Source: Arenibacter algicola (GTDB taxonomy: Bacteria > Bacteroidota > Bacteroidia > Flavobacteriales > Flavobacteriaceae). From it: a stretch of 64,000 bases of DNA. A program made the translations under genes and the position numbers. The stretch covers positions 1 to 64,000 of the forward strand of contig NZ_JAHKPO010000023.1 in the NCBI RefSeq assembly GCF_018860365.1, written 5' to 3'. Each line of letters starts with the position of its first letter. Positions within the stretch are counted from its first letter, which is position 1. The notes under the pieces are model-generated. The model had not been told where the DNA came from, searched no databases, and saw only the letters and a list, made by a program, of their open reading frames with translations. This document shows positions 44,431 to 53,412 of the stretch, piece after piece.

Positions 44431-45324
44431 ATGAAAAGATTTTCGATTGTTTTATTGTTAATGTTTGGCAGTTTTATATATGCCCAGGAAGCCAATACTA
44501 TTTATTTTAATAATGAATTTTTGCCGAATTCAGAAGTGGGCGATGTTTCCAAGACAACAATAGGCGTAGACATTCCCGTTATTAACAGCAATGACAAAGA
44601 GAGTTTTAGTGTTGGAGCCTCATACCAAAGCACCAACCTTACTTATGTGGATAGGGATGTGCCGTTTGAAACCTATCAGATAGAGGGCTTTCATACCTTT
44701 GCGCTGAAATTGCAGTATAACCGTATTCTAAAGAATAACTGGGGTGTAACGCTCATGGCGCAATCCCAGATTTCCTCAAATTTTGATGAAATGGACTTTA
44801 GTGAAAAAGACCTGTTCTTTAACGGCGCATTAATATTCGACAAATTAAACGAAGAAAAAGGATCCATGTGGAGTTTCGGAGTCATTAATGATGCCCAGTA
44901 CGGACTTTACTTTCCTATACCCACAGTTTCATACACTAAACGAATCAATGATTCCTGGGCTTATAAACTGGGGGTACCAGATAGCCGAGTAAAATGGACC
45001 TGGAACAAAAACAGTAGTTTTGAAGCATTTACTGCTTTGGACGGATTTACTGGCAATATTAATGATGATATAGAGATATACAAGGAGGATTATTTGGGAA
45101 CTCTACGACAAACCAGTGTGGTAAGCGGATTGGAATATAACTTCAATTTTTGGCGCAATTTTCAATTGAATGCAAAGGGTGGCTATACCCTTTACAATCA
45201 TATGGAAGTTCAAGGCTATGACAACGAGGAGGTTTATGATTTCAACATGGTTAATGGTTGGTATTTCAATGTTGGTATGAGCTATAATCTTGGAAAAAAG
45301 GTGAAACTAAAAAGTCCGTATTAA
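44431..45324 (+). CDS. DUF6268-like outer-membrane beta-barrel protein
   Basis: 297 aa from the ATG at 44431; a TTG six bases earlier is less likely. Signal peptide ending FIYAQ. The rest alternates polar and hydrophobic residues with aromatic strand ends (FSVGASYQSTNLTYV, FALKLQYNRILKNNWGVTLMAQSQ, VVSGLEYNFNFWRNFQLNAKGGY, WYFNVGMSYNLGK), as in small outer-membrane barrels of the DUF6268 type. Function unknown. It stands alone, followed by a hairpin, and marks the chromosomal side of the island boundary. Confidence 0.65.
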   Translation: MKRFSIVLLLMFGSFIYAQEANTIYFNNEFLPNSEVGDVSKTTIGVDIPVINSNDKESFSVGASYQSTNLTYVDRDVPFETYQIEGFHTFALKLQYNRILKNNWGVTLMAQSQISSNFDEMDFSEKDLFFNGALIFDKLNEEKGSMWSFGVINDAQYGLYFPIPTVSYTKRINDSWAYKLGVPDSRVKWTWNKNSSFEAFTALDGFTGNINDDIEIYKEDYLGTLRQTSVVSGLEYNFNFWRNFQLNAKGGYTLYNHMEVQGYDNEEVYDFNMVNGWYFNVGMSYNLGKKVKLKSPY

Positions 45325-45365
45325 GCTTGATCAGCGGCAACTAAAATTTTGTGTAAATGTAGTTT

Positions 45366-45403
45366 CAACGGGTTCAACTATAGAAAGTTGAATCCGTTTT
45401 TTA
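45366..45403 (+). terminator. Intrinsic terminator after outer-membrane protein gene
   Basis: Stem AACGGGTTCAACT / AGTTGAATCCGTT (one G-U pair) with a short loop, followed by T6. Positions about 45367-45403. Confidence 0.75.
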
Positions 45404-45581
45404 ATTCAACAGGAAGAGCGTAGAATTTAACCTCCTTTTTAGGAATAAGGTCTATTGTACTCCTGGATTTTTGAATGGCTTTTTGCGCAAAAAAGGGATT
45501 GAGAATTTCTTGCTTTAACTTTGAATTTGAAGGAGAAGGTATGTACTAATGTCCATGGTAAATTCATGGTAGTAATTTAGA

Positions 45582-45604
45582 AACCCCGCCAAAAAGGCGG
45601 GGTT
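45582..45604 (+). terminator. Strong GC-rich hairpin
   Basis: Perfect 9-bp stem AACCCCGCC (45582-45590) / GGCGGGGTT (45596-45604) with loop A5. The T-run after it is weak, so it may be a second terminator or an RNA structure ahead of the HTCS gene. Confidence 0.55.
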
Positions 45605-45688
45605 CGTTCTACTATCGCATTGCAATGGGCCTGTACCTTTTGAAATATAGGTCCTGTGAATAAATTAGGCTTTATGACCCAACACATT

Positions 45689-45696
45689 TATATTTG
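45689..45696 (+). promoter_or_regulatory. Bacteroidota -7 box before HTCS
   Basis: TATATTTG matches TAnnTTTG, 60 bp before the ATG at 45757. It overlaps the TTG that would begin the longer frame (45694), which supports the downstream start. The -33 element is not clear. Confidence 0.45.
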
Positions 45697-45756
45697 CTTA
45701 TATCCTATGATAAAACGTATTGGACGCCAGTATTCTGCAAAGATTTGACCAAAGGA

Positions 45757-48700
45757 ATGAGAGGAAATTATAAGCAAGTTGGGTTACTGTTTTTTTGGGG
45801 AGTCGTAATTTTTAGCTTTACGGCCCCATTCTCCCTGTATTCCCAAAAGTTTGAAAGGTTTTCCAATCAGCAAGGTTTTAACCAGAATACCATTAATTCC
45901 ATAGTACAGGATCGGTACGGATTTCTATGGTTTGGTACGCCAAACGGACTCATTAGGTATGATGGTTATGAATTTAAAACCTATACCACCCAATCCGAGA
46001 GCAACGGAAATATTCTTAGCAACGACGTTAAACAGTTATTTAAGGATAAGGATGGGTTACTGTGGATAGGAACTACCCTTGGCCTTAATGTTTATATTCC
46101 ATCACTCGAAAAATTCCTAACAGTACCCCTAAATCATAGGCTTAGTATTAGTAGGATTAGTTCCGGACCGGATGGCAAAATCTGGTTTTCCGGTGAAAAT
46201 GAGTTATATGTGTGCCAACTTACGGATATACAGAATGGCGTCTTCCAGGTTTCTCATAACATCCTTGAATCATATCCTCAAGTTCCTTTCCTAAACGATT
46301 TCAGGTTTAGGGATAAAAATTCTTTAGTACTGGCTACTGCTATGGGCTTATGGAATTTATCCCTTGGAACCCGTGTTTCTGGCGGTGATATGGAGATTAG
46401 GGGTTTGACCCAATTTAAGACTTTGGAAAATGAGGCCGTTTCCTGTCTCGTGAATAGAAATAATATTTTTTGGATCGGTACCGAAAAAGGCTTGTACAAG
46501 GCATCTTTTGAGGGTGAAAAGGCACACATTATCACCAATTTTGGTAAGGATAAAAAATTAAATTCCAAAAGCGCCATCATTATGGTAGACGTTATTTTTG
46601 AAGACCATTCCGGCAGTGTGTGGATCGGCACAACGGATAACGGACTCTTTAAATATGTGGAAGATGAGGATAGTTTTAAACACTTTGCCTACGATCCCCG
46701 AAATACTTTTGGTATAAGTAGCCAAAATATTAATGCTCTTTTTCAGGACGATTTTAATGTGTTGTGGGTGGGTACGGCCCAAGGAGGAATAAATAAATTG
46801 GACCTTAGCCAGAAACAATTTAAAAGCTACTCCAACAATCCCTATGAGCGGCAGTCCTTGACAGATAATTTATTGACGGCGATTCTCGAAGACAGAAATG
46901 GAAGGTTATGGTTGTCGGGTTACAACACCCCACTTTTCAGAAGTACCACTACGGTAAATGATGAAACCTTAAACTCGCTTAAGTTTGAAAATTTGGAAAA
47001 TAGAATTCCTATTTCCGATATGGATATTGTTCGCAGCATTTATGAGGACAAAAAAGGTTATTTATGGTTTGGCACGGACAATTCAATTGTAGTGTATAAC
47101 CCCTCAAGAGATCAATTTAAAAAAGTAAACTTGGCAAAGAGTGGAATTCAAATTTTCAATAAGGGAATTCGAAGTATTTGTCAGGTAGATGAAAATGAAA
47201 TTCTACTGTTAGGGAGCCAGCTTACCATTGTGCAAAATCCATGGGCAATAATTGACAGTAATAAATACCCGGAGCTGGAGGTTAGGTCGACTATTTCCTT
47301 AGAAAATGAAATTGGCCATACCTTCATTAAGACCAAAGATGGGTCATTGTGGATCGGCACCAAAAAAGGCTTGATAAATGCAAGTTATAACGGTAAGGAA
47401 ATTAAGATTCACCATAAGTACTCGGACAACAAGAATGACAAAATAAGATTAAGCTATGAGAATGTTTTCTCCCTATATGATGATAATTCAGGAAATATCT
47501 GGGTAGGTACTTTTGGTGGTGGGTTGAATAAAATGACAATCGATAGTACTGGGAAGCCATCAGAAATAGAGTTCTTCCGAAAAAATGATGTGTTACCGGA
47601 CGACGCCATCTATGGTATTTTGCCGGAAGGGGATAACTTTATATGGTTAAGTTCCGATATGGGATTATTGAGATTTCATTTAAAGGACAGTACTATAGAT
47701 GTATTTGATGTGCGCGATGGTCTCGCCCAGAATAACTTTAGGCAAGGGGCTTTTTTTAAGGGTAAATCGGGGTATTTTTATTTTGGCGGATTGAATGGGC
47801 TAACTATTTTTAGGCCAGAGGATATTAAACTTAACGATCAACCTCCAAAGGTTTTGATTACCGACCTCCTGGTAAACAATCAGCGCGTAAGAATTGGGGA
47901 AAAACTGAATAACAGGATAATCCTGGAGAGGTCTATTTCTGAGACAACAAGTATTGCCGTAAGCCAAAAGGAACAGTTTATTGCTTTTGATCTAGCCGTG
48001 GAGCACACTTCTACTCCTTCCAAAAATAAAGTAGCCTATAAATTGGAGGGTTTTAATGGGGATTGGGTAACCGTCAACGAAGGCAAAACCACCGTCACCT
48101 ATACCAACTTGCCCGCTAGCAGTTATGTGTTCAAGGTAAGGGCGGCCAATGGAGACGGCATTTGGAGTACAGAGACCAAGACCTTGAACCTTAAAATATT
48201 GCCCCCTTGGTACCAGACATGGTGGAGCTATTTGCTGTTTACATTGCTCACCGTGGGTATAGGAATAGGAATAGTCGTCTATTTTTCACAACATGAGAAA
48301 TTAAAACAACGGTTGAAATTTGAAGAATTGGACAAAGAACGGGTGCATACCATCAATCAGGGCAAATTTCAGTATTTTACCAATATGTCCCATGAATTTA
48401 GAACACCGTTGACATTGATTGCGGGCCCTTTGGAGCGGTTGCTTACTCGAAATACAGATCCAGAAAACAACAAATATTTAGCACTGATCCAGAAAAATAC
48501 CAAAAGGCTTTTAAGCTTGGCAGACCAATTGATTACGTTTCAACAAGCGGAACAAGGGAGACTGAAATTGAACTTAAGGAAAGAGACCTTAGGTGCTTTT
48601 ATTAACCCCACCATTGAGGCATTTGAAAATTATGCCATTGAAAAGGACATCAATTTTACTTATAAAATTAGTTCACCGGACGAAGAGATCATAATCGATG

Positions 48701-49923
48701 TAGAAAAGACCGAACGTATTATATTCAATCTACTTTCCAACTCCTTTAAGAATACACCTGCCTTTGGCACTATCGGTATAGAATCAAGAATAGAATACGG
48801 GTCAGGGAAAAAACTGATTTATATAGATGTGGTAGACAGCGGTAAGGGAATACCTGAAGAAGATTTGGAAAATATCTTCGAACGGTTTTATCAATTGGGA
48901 AATAGGACCGATAAGGTAAGTGGAGGTGGGATAGGCCTGTCATTTTGCAAATCTTTGGTCAATCTACTCGATGGTAAGATTTCTGTAAAGAGCAAACCTG
49001 GTGTTGAAACGCGTTTTACGGTTGTTCTACCTTCCAAATCCCTGAATGAATACAAGGGGGACGAAATTGATTTTACCAAAAAATCCTTTGTGGATGACTG
49101 GATCCCCCTGTCCTCTAATATTACTGAAGGAAACATGTCCTTGTCAACGGATAATAGTACTAAAAGGAAATATTCAATTTTGTTGGTGGAAAACGAAGTG
49201 GATGTACAGACCTTTTTAAAGGGTACTTTGTCTGAAAAATATAATATTGAAGTAGCGAACAATGGGATTGAAGGGCTCGAAAAAATTGGAAGTAATGAAC
49301 CCGATCTGGTCATTAGCGATGTAATGATGCCCGGCATGGACGGTTTTGAATTGTGCGAGAAAATAAAATCCGATCCTAATCTTAGTCATATTCGTGTGTT
49401 ACTCTTAACGGCATTGAACGAGAACGAAGATATGATCAAGGGACTCGAATTTGGCGCTGATGAATATATTGGCAAACCATTTTCATTGAGACACCTTGAG
49501 CTTAGGATAGAAAAATTGATTGAGACCAGAGAACGTTTAAAGGAATATTTTTCAAAGAATAGCAAGCTTCCCAAGAATGCCGTCGGTATTTCGACCAGGG
49601 ACAAGGAATTTCTGAGCAATACCATTGCCATAATGGAAAAAAATATTTCGAATTCCAATTTTGGGGTCGAAGAGCTCGCCCAAGAAATTGGACTTAGTAC
49701 CTCCCACTTTTACCGTCGCCTTAAACAGCTTACCGGTCAGGCTCCAAATGTCTATTTAAGAAATTTTAGATTGCAAAGGGCAGCAGAACTCTTAAACGAT
49801 AATGAAGGTTATAATGTGGCCGAGGTCATGTATCAAATCGGTATCGAATCCAATTCCTATTTCTCCACAGCTTTTAAAAAACTCCACGGAGTTTCTCCTT
49901 CCGAATTTACCAAGACAAATTAA
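45757..49923 (+). CDS. Hybrid two-component system regulator (HTCS)
   Basis: 1388 aa from ATG 45757 (MRGNYKQVGLLFFWG opens a signal/TM helix); a TTG frame from 45694 is longer. Periplasmic part: repeated Reg_prop propeller strands (GFLWFGTPNGLIRYDGYEF, GLLWIGTTLGLNVY, GSVWIGTTDNGLF) and a Y_Y_Y domain. TM helix near WWSYLLFTLLTVGIGIGIVV. Cytoplasmic: HisKA with NMSHEFRTP (His879), HATPase (NLLSNSFKNT, DSGKGIPEED, GGGIGLSFCK), receiver VISDVMMPGMDG (Asp1188), AraC-type HTH at the C-terminus. Senses an oligosaccharide in the periplasm and activates the following fucose-glycan genes; a 21-bp-spaced direct repeat lies just downstream. Confidence 0.95.
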   Translation: MRGNYKQVGLLFFWGVVIFSFTAPFSLYSQKFERFSNQQGFNQNTINSIVQDRYGFLWFGTPNGLIRYDGYEFKTYTTQSESNGNILSNDVKQLFKDKDGLLWIGTTLGLNVYIPSLEKFLTVPLNHRLSISRISSGPDGKIWFSGENELYVCQLTDIQNGVFQVSHNILESYPQVPFLNDFRFRDKNSLVLATAMGLWNLSLGTRVSGGDMEIRGLTQFKTLENEAVSCLVNRNNIFWIGTEKGLYKASFEGEKAHIITNFGKDKKLNSKSAIIMVDVIFEDHSGSVWIGTTDNGLFKYVEDEDSFKHFAYDPRNTFGISSQNINALFQDDFNVLWVGTAQGGINKLDLSQKQFKSYSNNPYERQSLTDNLLTAILEDRNGRLWLSGYNTPLFRSTTTVNDETLNSLKFENLENRIPISDMDIVRSIYEDKKGYLWFGTDNSIVVYNPSRDQFKKVNLAKSGIQIFNKGIRSICQVDENEILLLGSQLTIVQNPWAIIDSNKYPELEVRSTISLENEIGHTFIKTKDGSLWIGTKKGLINASYNGKEIKIHHKYSDNKNDKIRLSYENVFSLYDDNSGNIWVGTFGGGLNKMTIDSTGKPSEIEFFRKNDVLPDDAIYGILPEGDNFIWLSSDMGLLRFHLKDSTIDVFDVRDGLAQNNFRQGAFFKGKSGYFYFGGLNGLTIFRPEDIKLNDQPPKVLITDLLVNNQRVRIGEKLNNRIILERSISETTSIAVSQKEQFIAFDLAVEHTSTPSKNKVAYKLEGFNGDWVTVNEGKTTVTYTNLPASSYVFKVRAANGDGIWSTETKTLNLKILPPWYQTWWSYLLFTLLTVGIGIGIVVYFSQHEKLKQRLKFEELDKERVHTINQGKFQYFTNMSHEFRTPLTLIAGPLERLLTRNTDPENNKYLALIQKNTKRLLSLADQLITFQQAEQGRLKLNLRKETLGAFINPTIEAFENYAIEKDINFTYKISSPDEEIIIDVEKTERIIFNLLSNSFKNTPAFGTIGIESRIEYGSGKKLIYIDVVDSGKGIPEEDLENIFERFYQLGNRTDKVSGGGIGLSFCKSLVNLLDGKISVKSKPGVETRFTVVLPSKSLNEYKGDEIDFTKKSFVDDWIPLSSNITEGNMSLSTDNSTKRKYSILLVENEVDVQTFLKGTLSEKYNIEVANNGIEGLEKIGSNEPDLVISDVMMPGMDGFELCEKIKSDPNLSHIRVLLLTALNENEDMIKGLEFGADEYIGKPFSLRHLELRIEKLIETRERLKEYFSKNSKLPKNAVGISTRDKEFLSNTIAIMEKNISNSNFGVEELAQEIGLSTSHFYRRLKQLTGQAPNVYLRNFRLQRAAELLNDNEGYNVAEVMYQIGIESNSYFSTAFKKLHGVSPSEFTKTN

Positions 49924-50080
49924 AGGCAAAAGTATAAAGGGAATCATATAGTCTACTTACCTATTTGGCAAATTATATTTAATGTCCCTTTAAATCATTC
50001 ACATCGATTATTATAAACTATAACTTGGTTTTTAATGGTTGTTTTGTGTTTTAACATTATCCTATGGTTTCAATAAAAGC

Positions 50081-50114
50081 GGATTGGTTGAAATAAGCAA
50101 AGGATTGGTTGAAA
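50081..50114. promoter_or_regulatory. Putative HTCS binding site: 13-bp direct repeat, 21-bp spacing
   Basis: GGATTGGTTGAAA occurs perfectly at 50081-50093 and 50102-50114, i.e. on the same face of the helix two turns apart. It sits between the HTCS gene and the CAZyme/sulfatase genes, about 100 bp before the esterase start. AraC-type output domains of HTCS proteins bind such direct repeats, so this is the best candidate operator of the cluster. Confidence 0.65.
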
Positions 50115-50215
50115 AGAGAAGGCCTTCTCCCAATTCCATAATTAGATTTGACCTTATTTAGTACCGTACCTCAAAATATATAAGGTCATGGTTATCAAAA
50201 GGTTTTAAATCAATA

Positions 50216-51535
50216 ATGCGATATTTAAATTATTTGCTCCCAATACAGAATAAAACTACCACAAAAAGGTATGTCTTGGCGTTCCTTATTTTGTTTTTGG
50301 TCATTTGCAGTAGTGCGGAAGGTCAATCCAATGCTCTAAATGGACCACTTTGGGTAAAAAGTGAACTTGTAAAAGCTGGAGTGTTAAATACACCAAATTT
50401 TAGCCTTACCGATGATTTTGCAGCATACCAACAGTTTTCAAATATAAAAGGCTTGTTTTTTAAGGGACTGGATTATAACGGAAAACAGACAAAAGTGTTT
50501 TGCTGGTATGGGGTGCCTAACGGACTAATAAAAGGGGAGAAAAGGCCTGCTTTGGTTTTGGTTCATGGTGGTGGCGGCACCGCTTTTCCGGAATGGGTCA
50601 AGGAATGGACAGATAGGGGATATATTGCCATTGCAATAGCCCTGGAAGGCCAGGTTCCTGGAGAAAGAGTTGAACAAAGTAGTGGGGAAAAATTATGGCC
50701 GGGCCATGAATATTCTGGGCCGCGAAGAATAGGATTTTTTGAGGATGTTGTTACTAAAAGACTGCAGGACCAATGGTTTTATCACGCCGTTGCAGATGTA
50801 ATGCTAGCCACCAGTTTGCTTAAAAGTTTTCCGGAAGTGGATGTTGAGAACATAGGTATTAGCGGAATTTCTTGGGGAGGCATTCTTACAAATGTGATTA
50901 CGGGCATTGATGATCGTTATGCCTTTGCAATCCCGGTATATGGTTGTGGATTTTTGAATGAAACTCCCCATTATAGTCGCCTCCTAACCCTTTTGAACAA
51001 GGAACAACGGCAGTTCTACCTTCAAAATTGGGAACCTTCGTTGTACATCCCCTTGCAAGAACAAACTACTTTGTTTGTGAACGGCACCAATGATTTTCAT
51101 TTCACTATGAACAGCTTCACAAAAACGTATCAAGCTTCCAAAAACGAAAAGTACCTCTATATTGAACATAATATGAAACACGGGCATAGCCCAGGTTGGG
51201 AACCGGAAGAAATTTACGCTTTTGCAGATTATGTTGTAAATAAGGGTAAGCGCCCATTATTGTCTAAGTTCAAGAAGTTAAGGAGAAAGAACAAATTGGT
51301 ATATGGCTACGATGGAAAAGCAACAAAAGCTTTTTTGTATTATACCACAGATACGGCAGATTGGGGTAGGGATAATTACAAATGGCAGCAAGCCACTACT
51401 CGTTTGACCCATTCTAAAAAAAGAATATCAGCAACATTGCCTGAAAATTCACAGGCCTATTTTGTTAATATTATTGATCCGGAAGGTTATATGTATAGTT
51501 CGCCCATGAGAATGGTCGAGAAAAATAGCCCCTAA
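50216..51535 (+). CDS. Alpha/beta-hydrolase (acetyl esterase-like)
   Basis: 439 aa, secreted: basic start, then RYVLAFLILFLVICSSAEGQ. Oxyanion strand ALVLVHGGGGTAFPEW and nucleophile motif GISGISWGG (Ser219) identify an alpha/beta-hydrolase related to acetyl-xylan/cephalosporin-C esterases; the likely His lies in NMKHGHSPGWEPEE (with Asp in TNDFHFTMNS). The C-terminal ~110 residues form a beta-sandwich-like extension. It may remove acetyl or other acyl groups from fucose-containing glycans. First gene after the HTCS operator; 47 nt before the fucosidase. Confidence 0.8.
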   Translation: MRYLNYLLPIQNKTTTKRYVLAFLILFLVICSSAEGQSNALNGPLWVKSELVKAGVLNTPNFSLTDDFAAYQQFSNIKGLFFKGLDYNGKQTKVFCWYGVPNGLIKGEKRPALVLVHGGGGTAFPEWVKEWTDRGYIAIAIALEGQVPGERVEQSSGEKLWPGHEYSGPRRIGFFEDVVTKRLQDQWFYHAVADVMLATSLLKSFPEVDVENIGISGISWGGILTNVITGIDDRYAFAIPVYGCGFLNETPHYSRLLTLLNKEQRQFYLQNWEPSLYIPLQEQTTLFVNGTNDFHFTMNSFTKTYQASKNEKYLYIEHNMKHGHSPGWEPEEIYAFADYVVNKGKRPLLSKFKKLRRKNKLVYGYDGKATKAFLYYTTDTADWGRDNYKWQQATTRLTHSKKRISATLPENSQAYFVNIIDPEGYMYSSPMRMVEKNSP

Positions 51536-51582
51536 TAACTTCGTCATTTAAAAAATTATAAATCTATAAATACAAGCAAACA

Positions 51583-53394
51583 ATGAATTTAAAAATTGGG
51601 AAGAGGCAATCCATATTGCTATTGATGGCACTTGTACTGCAAGTTGGTACTATTTTGGGACAAGAAAAGCAAAATGGAAAGTCAATGGACGAAATGTGGG
51701 GCGAACAAAACACTTTGGGAGCGGATGCCCCCGCCTCCAGGACAGCACTATTTGATGATGGCAATTACGCCATGTTCATCCATTGGGGTATTTACTCCAA
51801 CATTGCCAACAAATGGAAGGATAGTACCTATTACGGCATTAGTGAGTGGATCATGAATCCTAGAAGGGCCAATATTCCGGTAGATGAATATATGGCAGAG
51901 GCAAAAAACTTCAACCCGGTAAATTTTGATGCGAAGGCAATTGCCCAATTGGCCAAGGATGCAGGGATGAAATATGTTGTTGTTACCAGCAAGCACCATG
52001 ACGGTTTTGCCATGTATAATTCCAAAAGTAATGATTTCAATATTGTAAAGGCCACTCCCTTTGCCAGAGATCCTATGAAAGAACTGTCAAAGGCTTGTAA
52101 AGAACTGGGCCTTGGATTCGGCTTTTACTATTCGCACAATCAGGACTGGACTTTTCCGGGGGGCAATGGAGGGCCCAAGGTCAATGAGAAAGGCAAAGAA
52201 GTAGGTTTCGATTATTACTTTAAGAAAAAATGTCTTCCCCAAGTAAAGGAAATAGTTACGGAATATGGGGATATTGCCATGGTCTGGTTTGATACTCCCG
52301 GGAATATGGAGAAGAAATATGTAGCGGAATTGGTAGATGTAGTCCGCAAGCATCAACCCAATGCTATGATTTCTGGTAGGGCAGGCCACGGATTGGGAGA
52401 TTATAAATCTTTGGGCGATATGAATATTCCCGTAAAAAATATTGGGGGCCTATGGGAAACGGTAGATGTTACCAACGACTCTTGGGGTTATGCTTGGTAC
52501 GATCAGAATTGGAAGAGCCCTAAACGCATATTGAAGAGTATAATTTCTACAGTGGCTCGCGGGGGCACCTATATGTTGAATGTTGGGCCCGCACCCGATG
52601 GCAGTATTCCGATAGAGGCGCAGGAATCGTTAAGGGCTTCTGGAGAGTGGATCAGTAGATACCCGCAGGTAATTTATAAGACTGGGCCTTCACCTTGGGG
52701 ACGAAAGTTGCCCTGGGGAGATGCTACCATAGCCTCAGATGGCAAGTTGAACCTCTGCGTTTATGAATGGCCATTGGATGGTAAATTGTGGCTTCCAGGC
52801 CTAAAGAATAATATAACTTCCGCAAAGCTTTGGGTAAACGGAGAACAGCTAAAATTGGAGACCAGCAGGGACGGGAATTGGGCCGAATTAATTCTTCCGG
52901 CCAAACGTCCAGAAAACTTGATTTCCATTATAGAGGTTGAGCTAGATGGCCGTCCGGAGGTAGACACCAGCTCCAGTCTAGACCCCATTTTTGCTACGGT
53001 ACTTCCTGTGGATTTCGCCACAGCGGAAGGTGTTGCCATCTCAGAAAAAAGGTGGATGGAAAAATTTGGGGAGTGGAAGCATATTGAACAGGCCCAAGAT
53101 TGGACAGATAAGGGTAAAGTGACTTGGAAGGTAGTGGTGAAAGAACCCGGTTACTATCAAACGGAACTCAATTATGCGGGATCTGGCCGCTTGGTATGGA
53201 ACATTACTTCGGATGAAGGAAACGTTGTTCAGAACCAACAGAACTCATCAGAGGTTTACAATTATTATGAAATGGGACTTCTAAAATTTGAAAGGCCGGG
53301 AGAGCATACCATAACCGTTTCTTTGGTAGATGGAAATAGGAAAGATGCAAGTCTCAAAGAAATACGACTGACTCCTGAGGAAAGTATGGAATAA
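51583..53394 (+). CDS. GH29 alpha-L-fucosidase
   Basis: 603 aa, secreted (signal ends near ILGQ). Catalytic TIM barrel begins ALFDDGNYAMFIHWGIYS, includes GMKYVVVTSKHHDGFAMYNS and GFGFYYSHNQDW; the nucleophile is Asp237 in IAMVWFDTPG. Downstream VARGGTYMLNVGPAPDGSIP is a strong GH29 hallmark. A C-terminal beta domain (about 360-600) follows, longer than in minimal GH29 enzymes. Releases alpha-L-fucose; with the sulfatases and esterases nearby it points to fucoidan-type substrate. The acid/base residue is not assigned. Confidence 0.95.
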   Translation: MNLKIGKRQSILLLMALVLQVGTILGQEKQNGKSMDEMWGEQNTLGADAPASRTALFDDGNYAMFIHWGIYSNIANKWKDSTYYGISEWIMNPRRANIPVDEYMAEAKNFNPVNFDAKAIAQLAKDAGMKYVVVTSKHHDGFAMYNSKSNDFNIVKATPFARDPMKELSKACKELGLGFGFYYSHNQDWTFPGGNGGPKVNEKGKEVGFDYYFKKKCLPQVKEIVTEYGDIAMVWFDTPGNMEKKYVAELVDVVRKHQPNAMISGRAGHGLGDYKSLGDMNIPVKNIGGLWETVDVTNDSWGYAWYDQNWKSPKRILKSIISTVARGGTYMLNVGPAPDGSIPIEAQESLRASGEWISRYPQVIYKTGPSPWGRKLPWGDATIASDGKLNLCVYEWPLDGKLWLPGLKNNITSAKLWVNGEQLKLETSRDGNWAELILPAKRPENLISIIEVELDGRPEVDTSSSLDPIFATVLPVDFATAEGVAISEKRWMEKFGEWKHIEQAQDWTDKGKVTWKVVVKEPGYYQTELNYAGSGRLVWNITSDEGNVVQNQQNSSEVYNYYEMGLLKFERPGEHTITVSLVDGNRKDASLKEIRLTPEESME

Positions 53395-53412
53395 AACTTA
53401 TAATTTTGAAGA

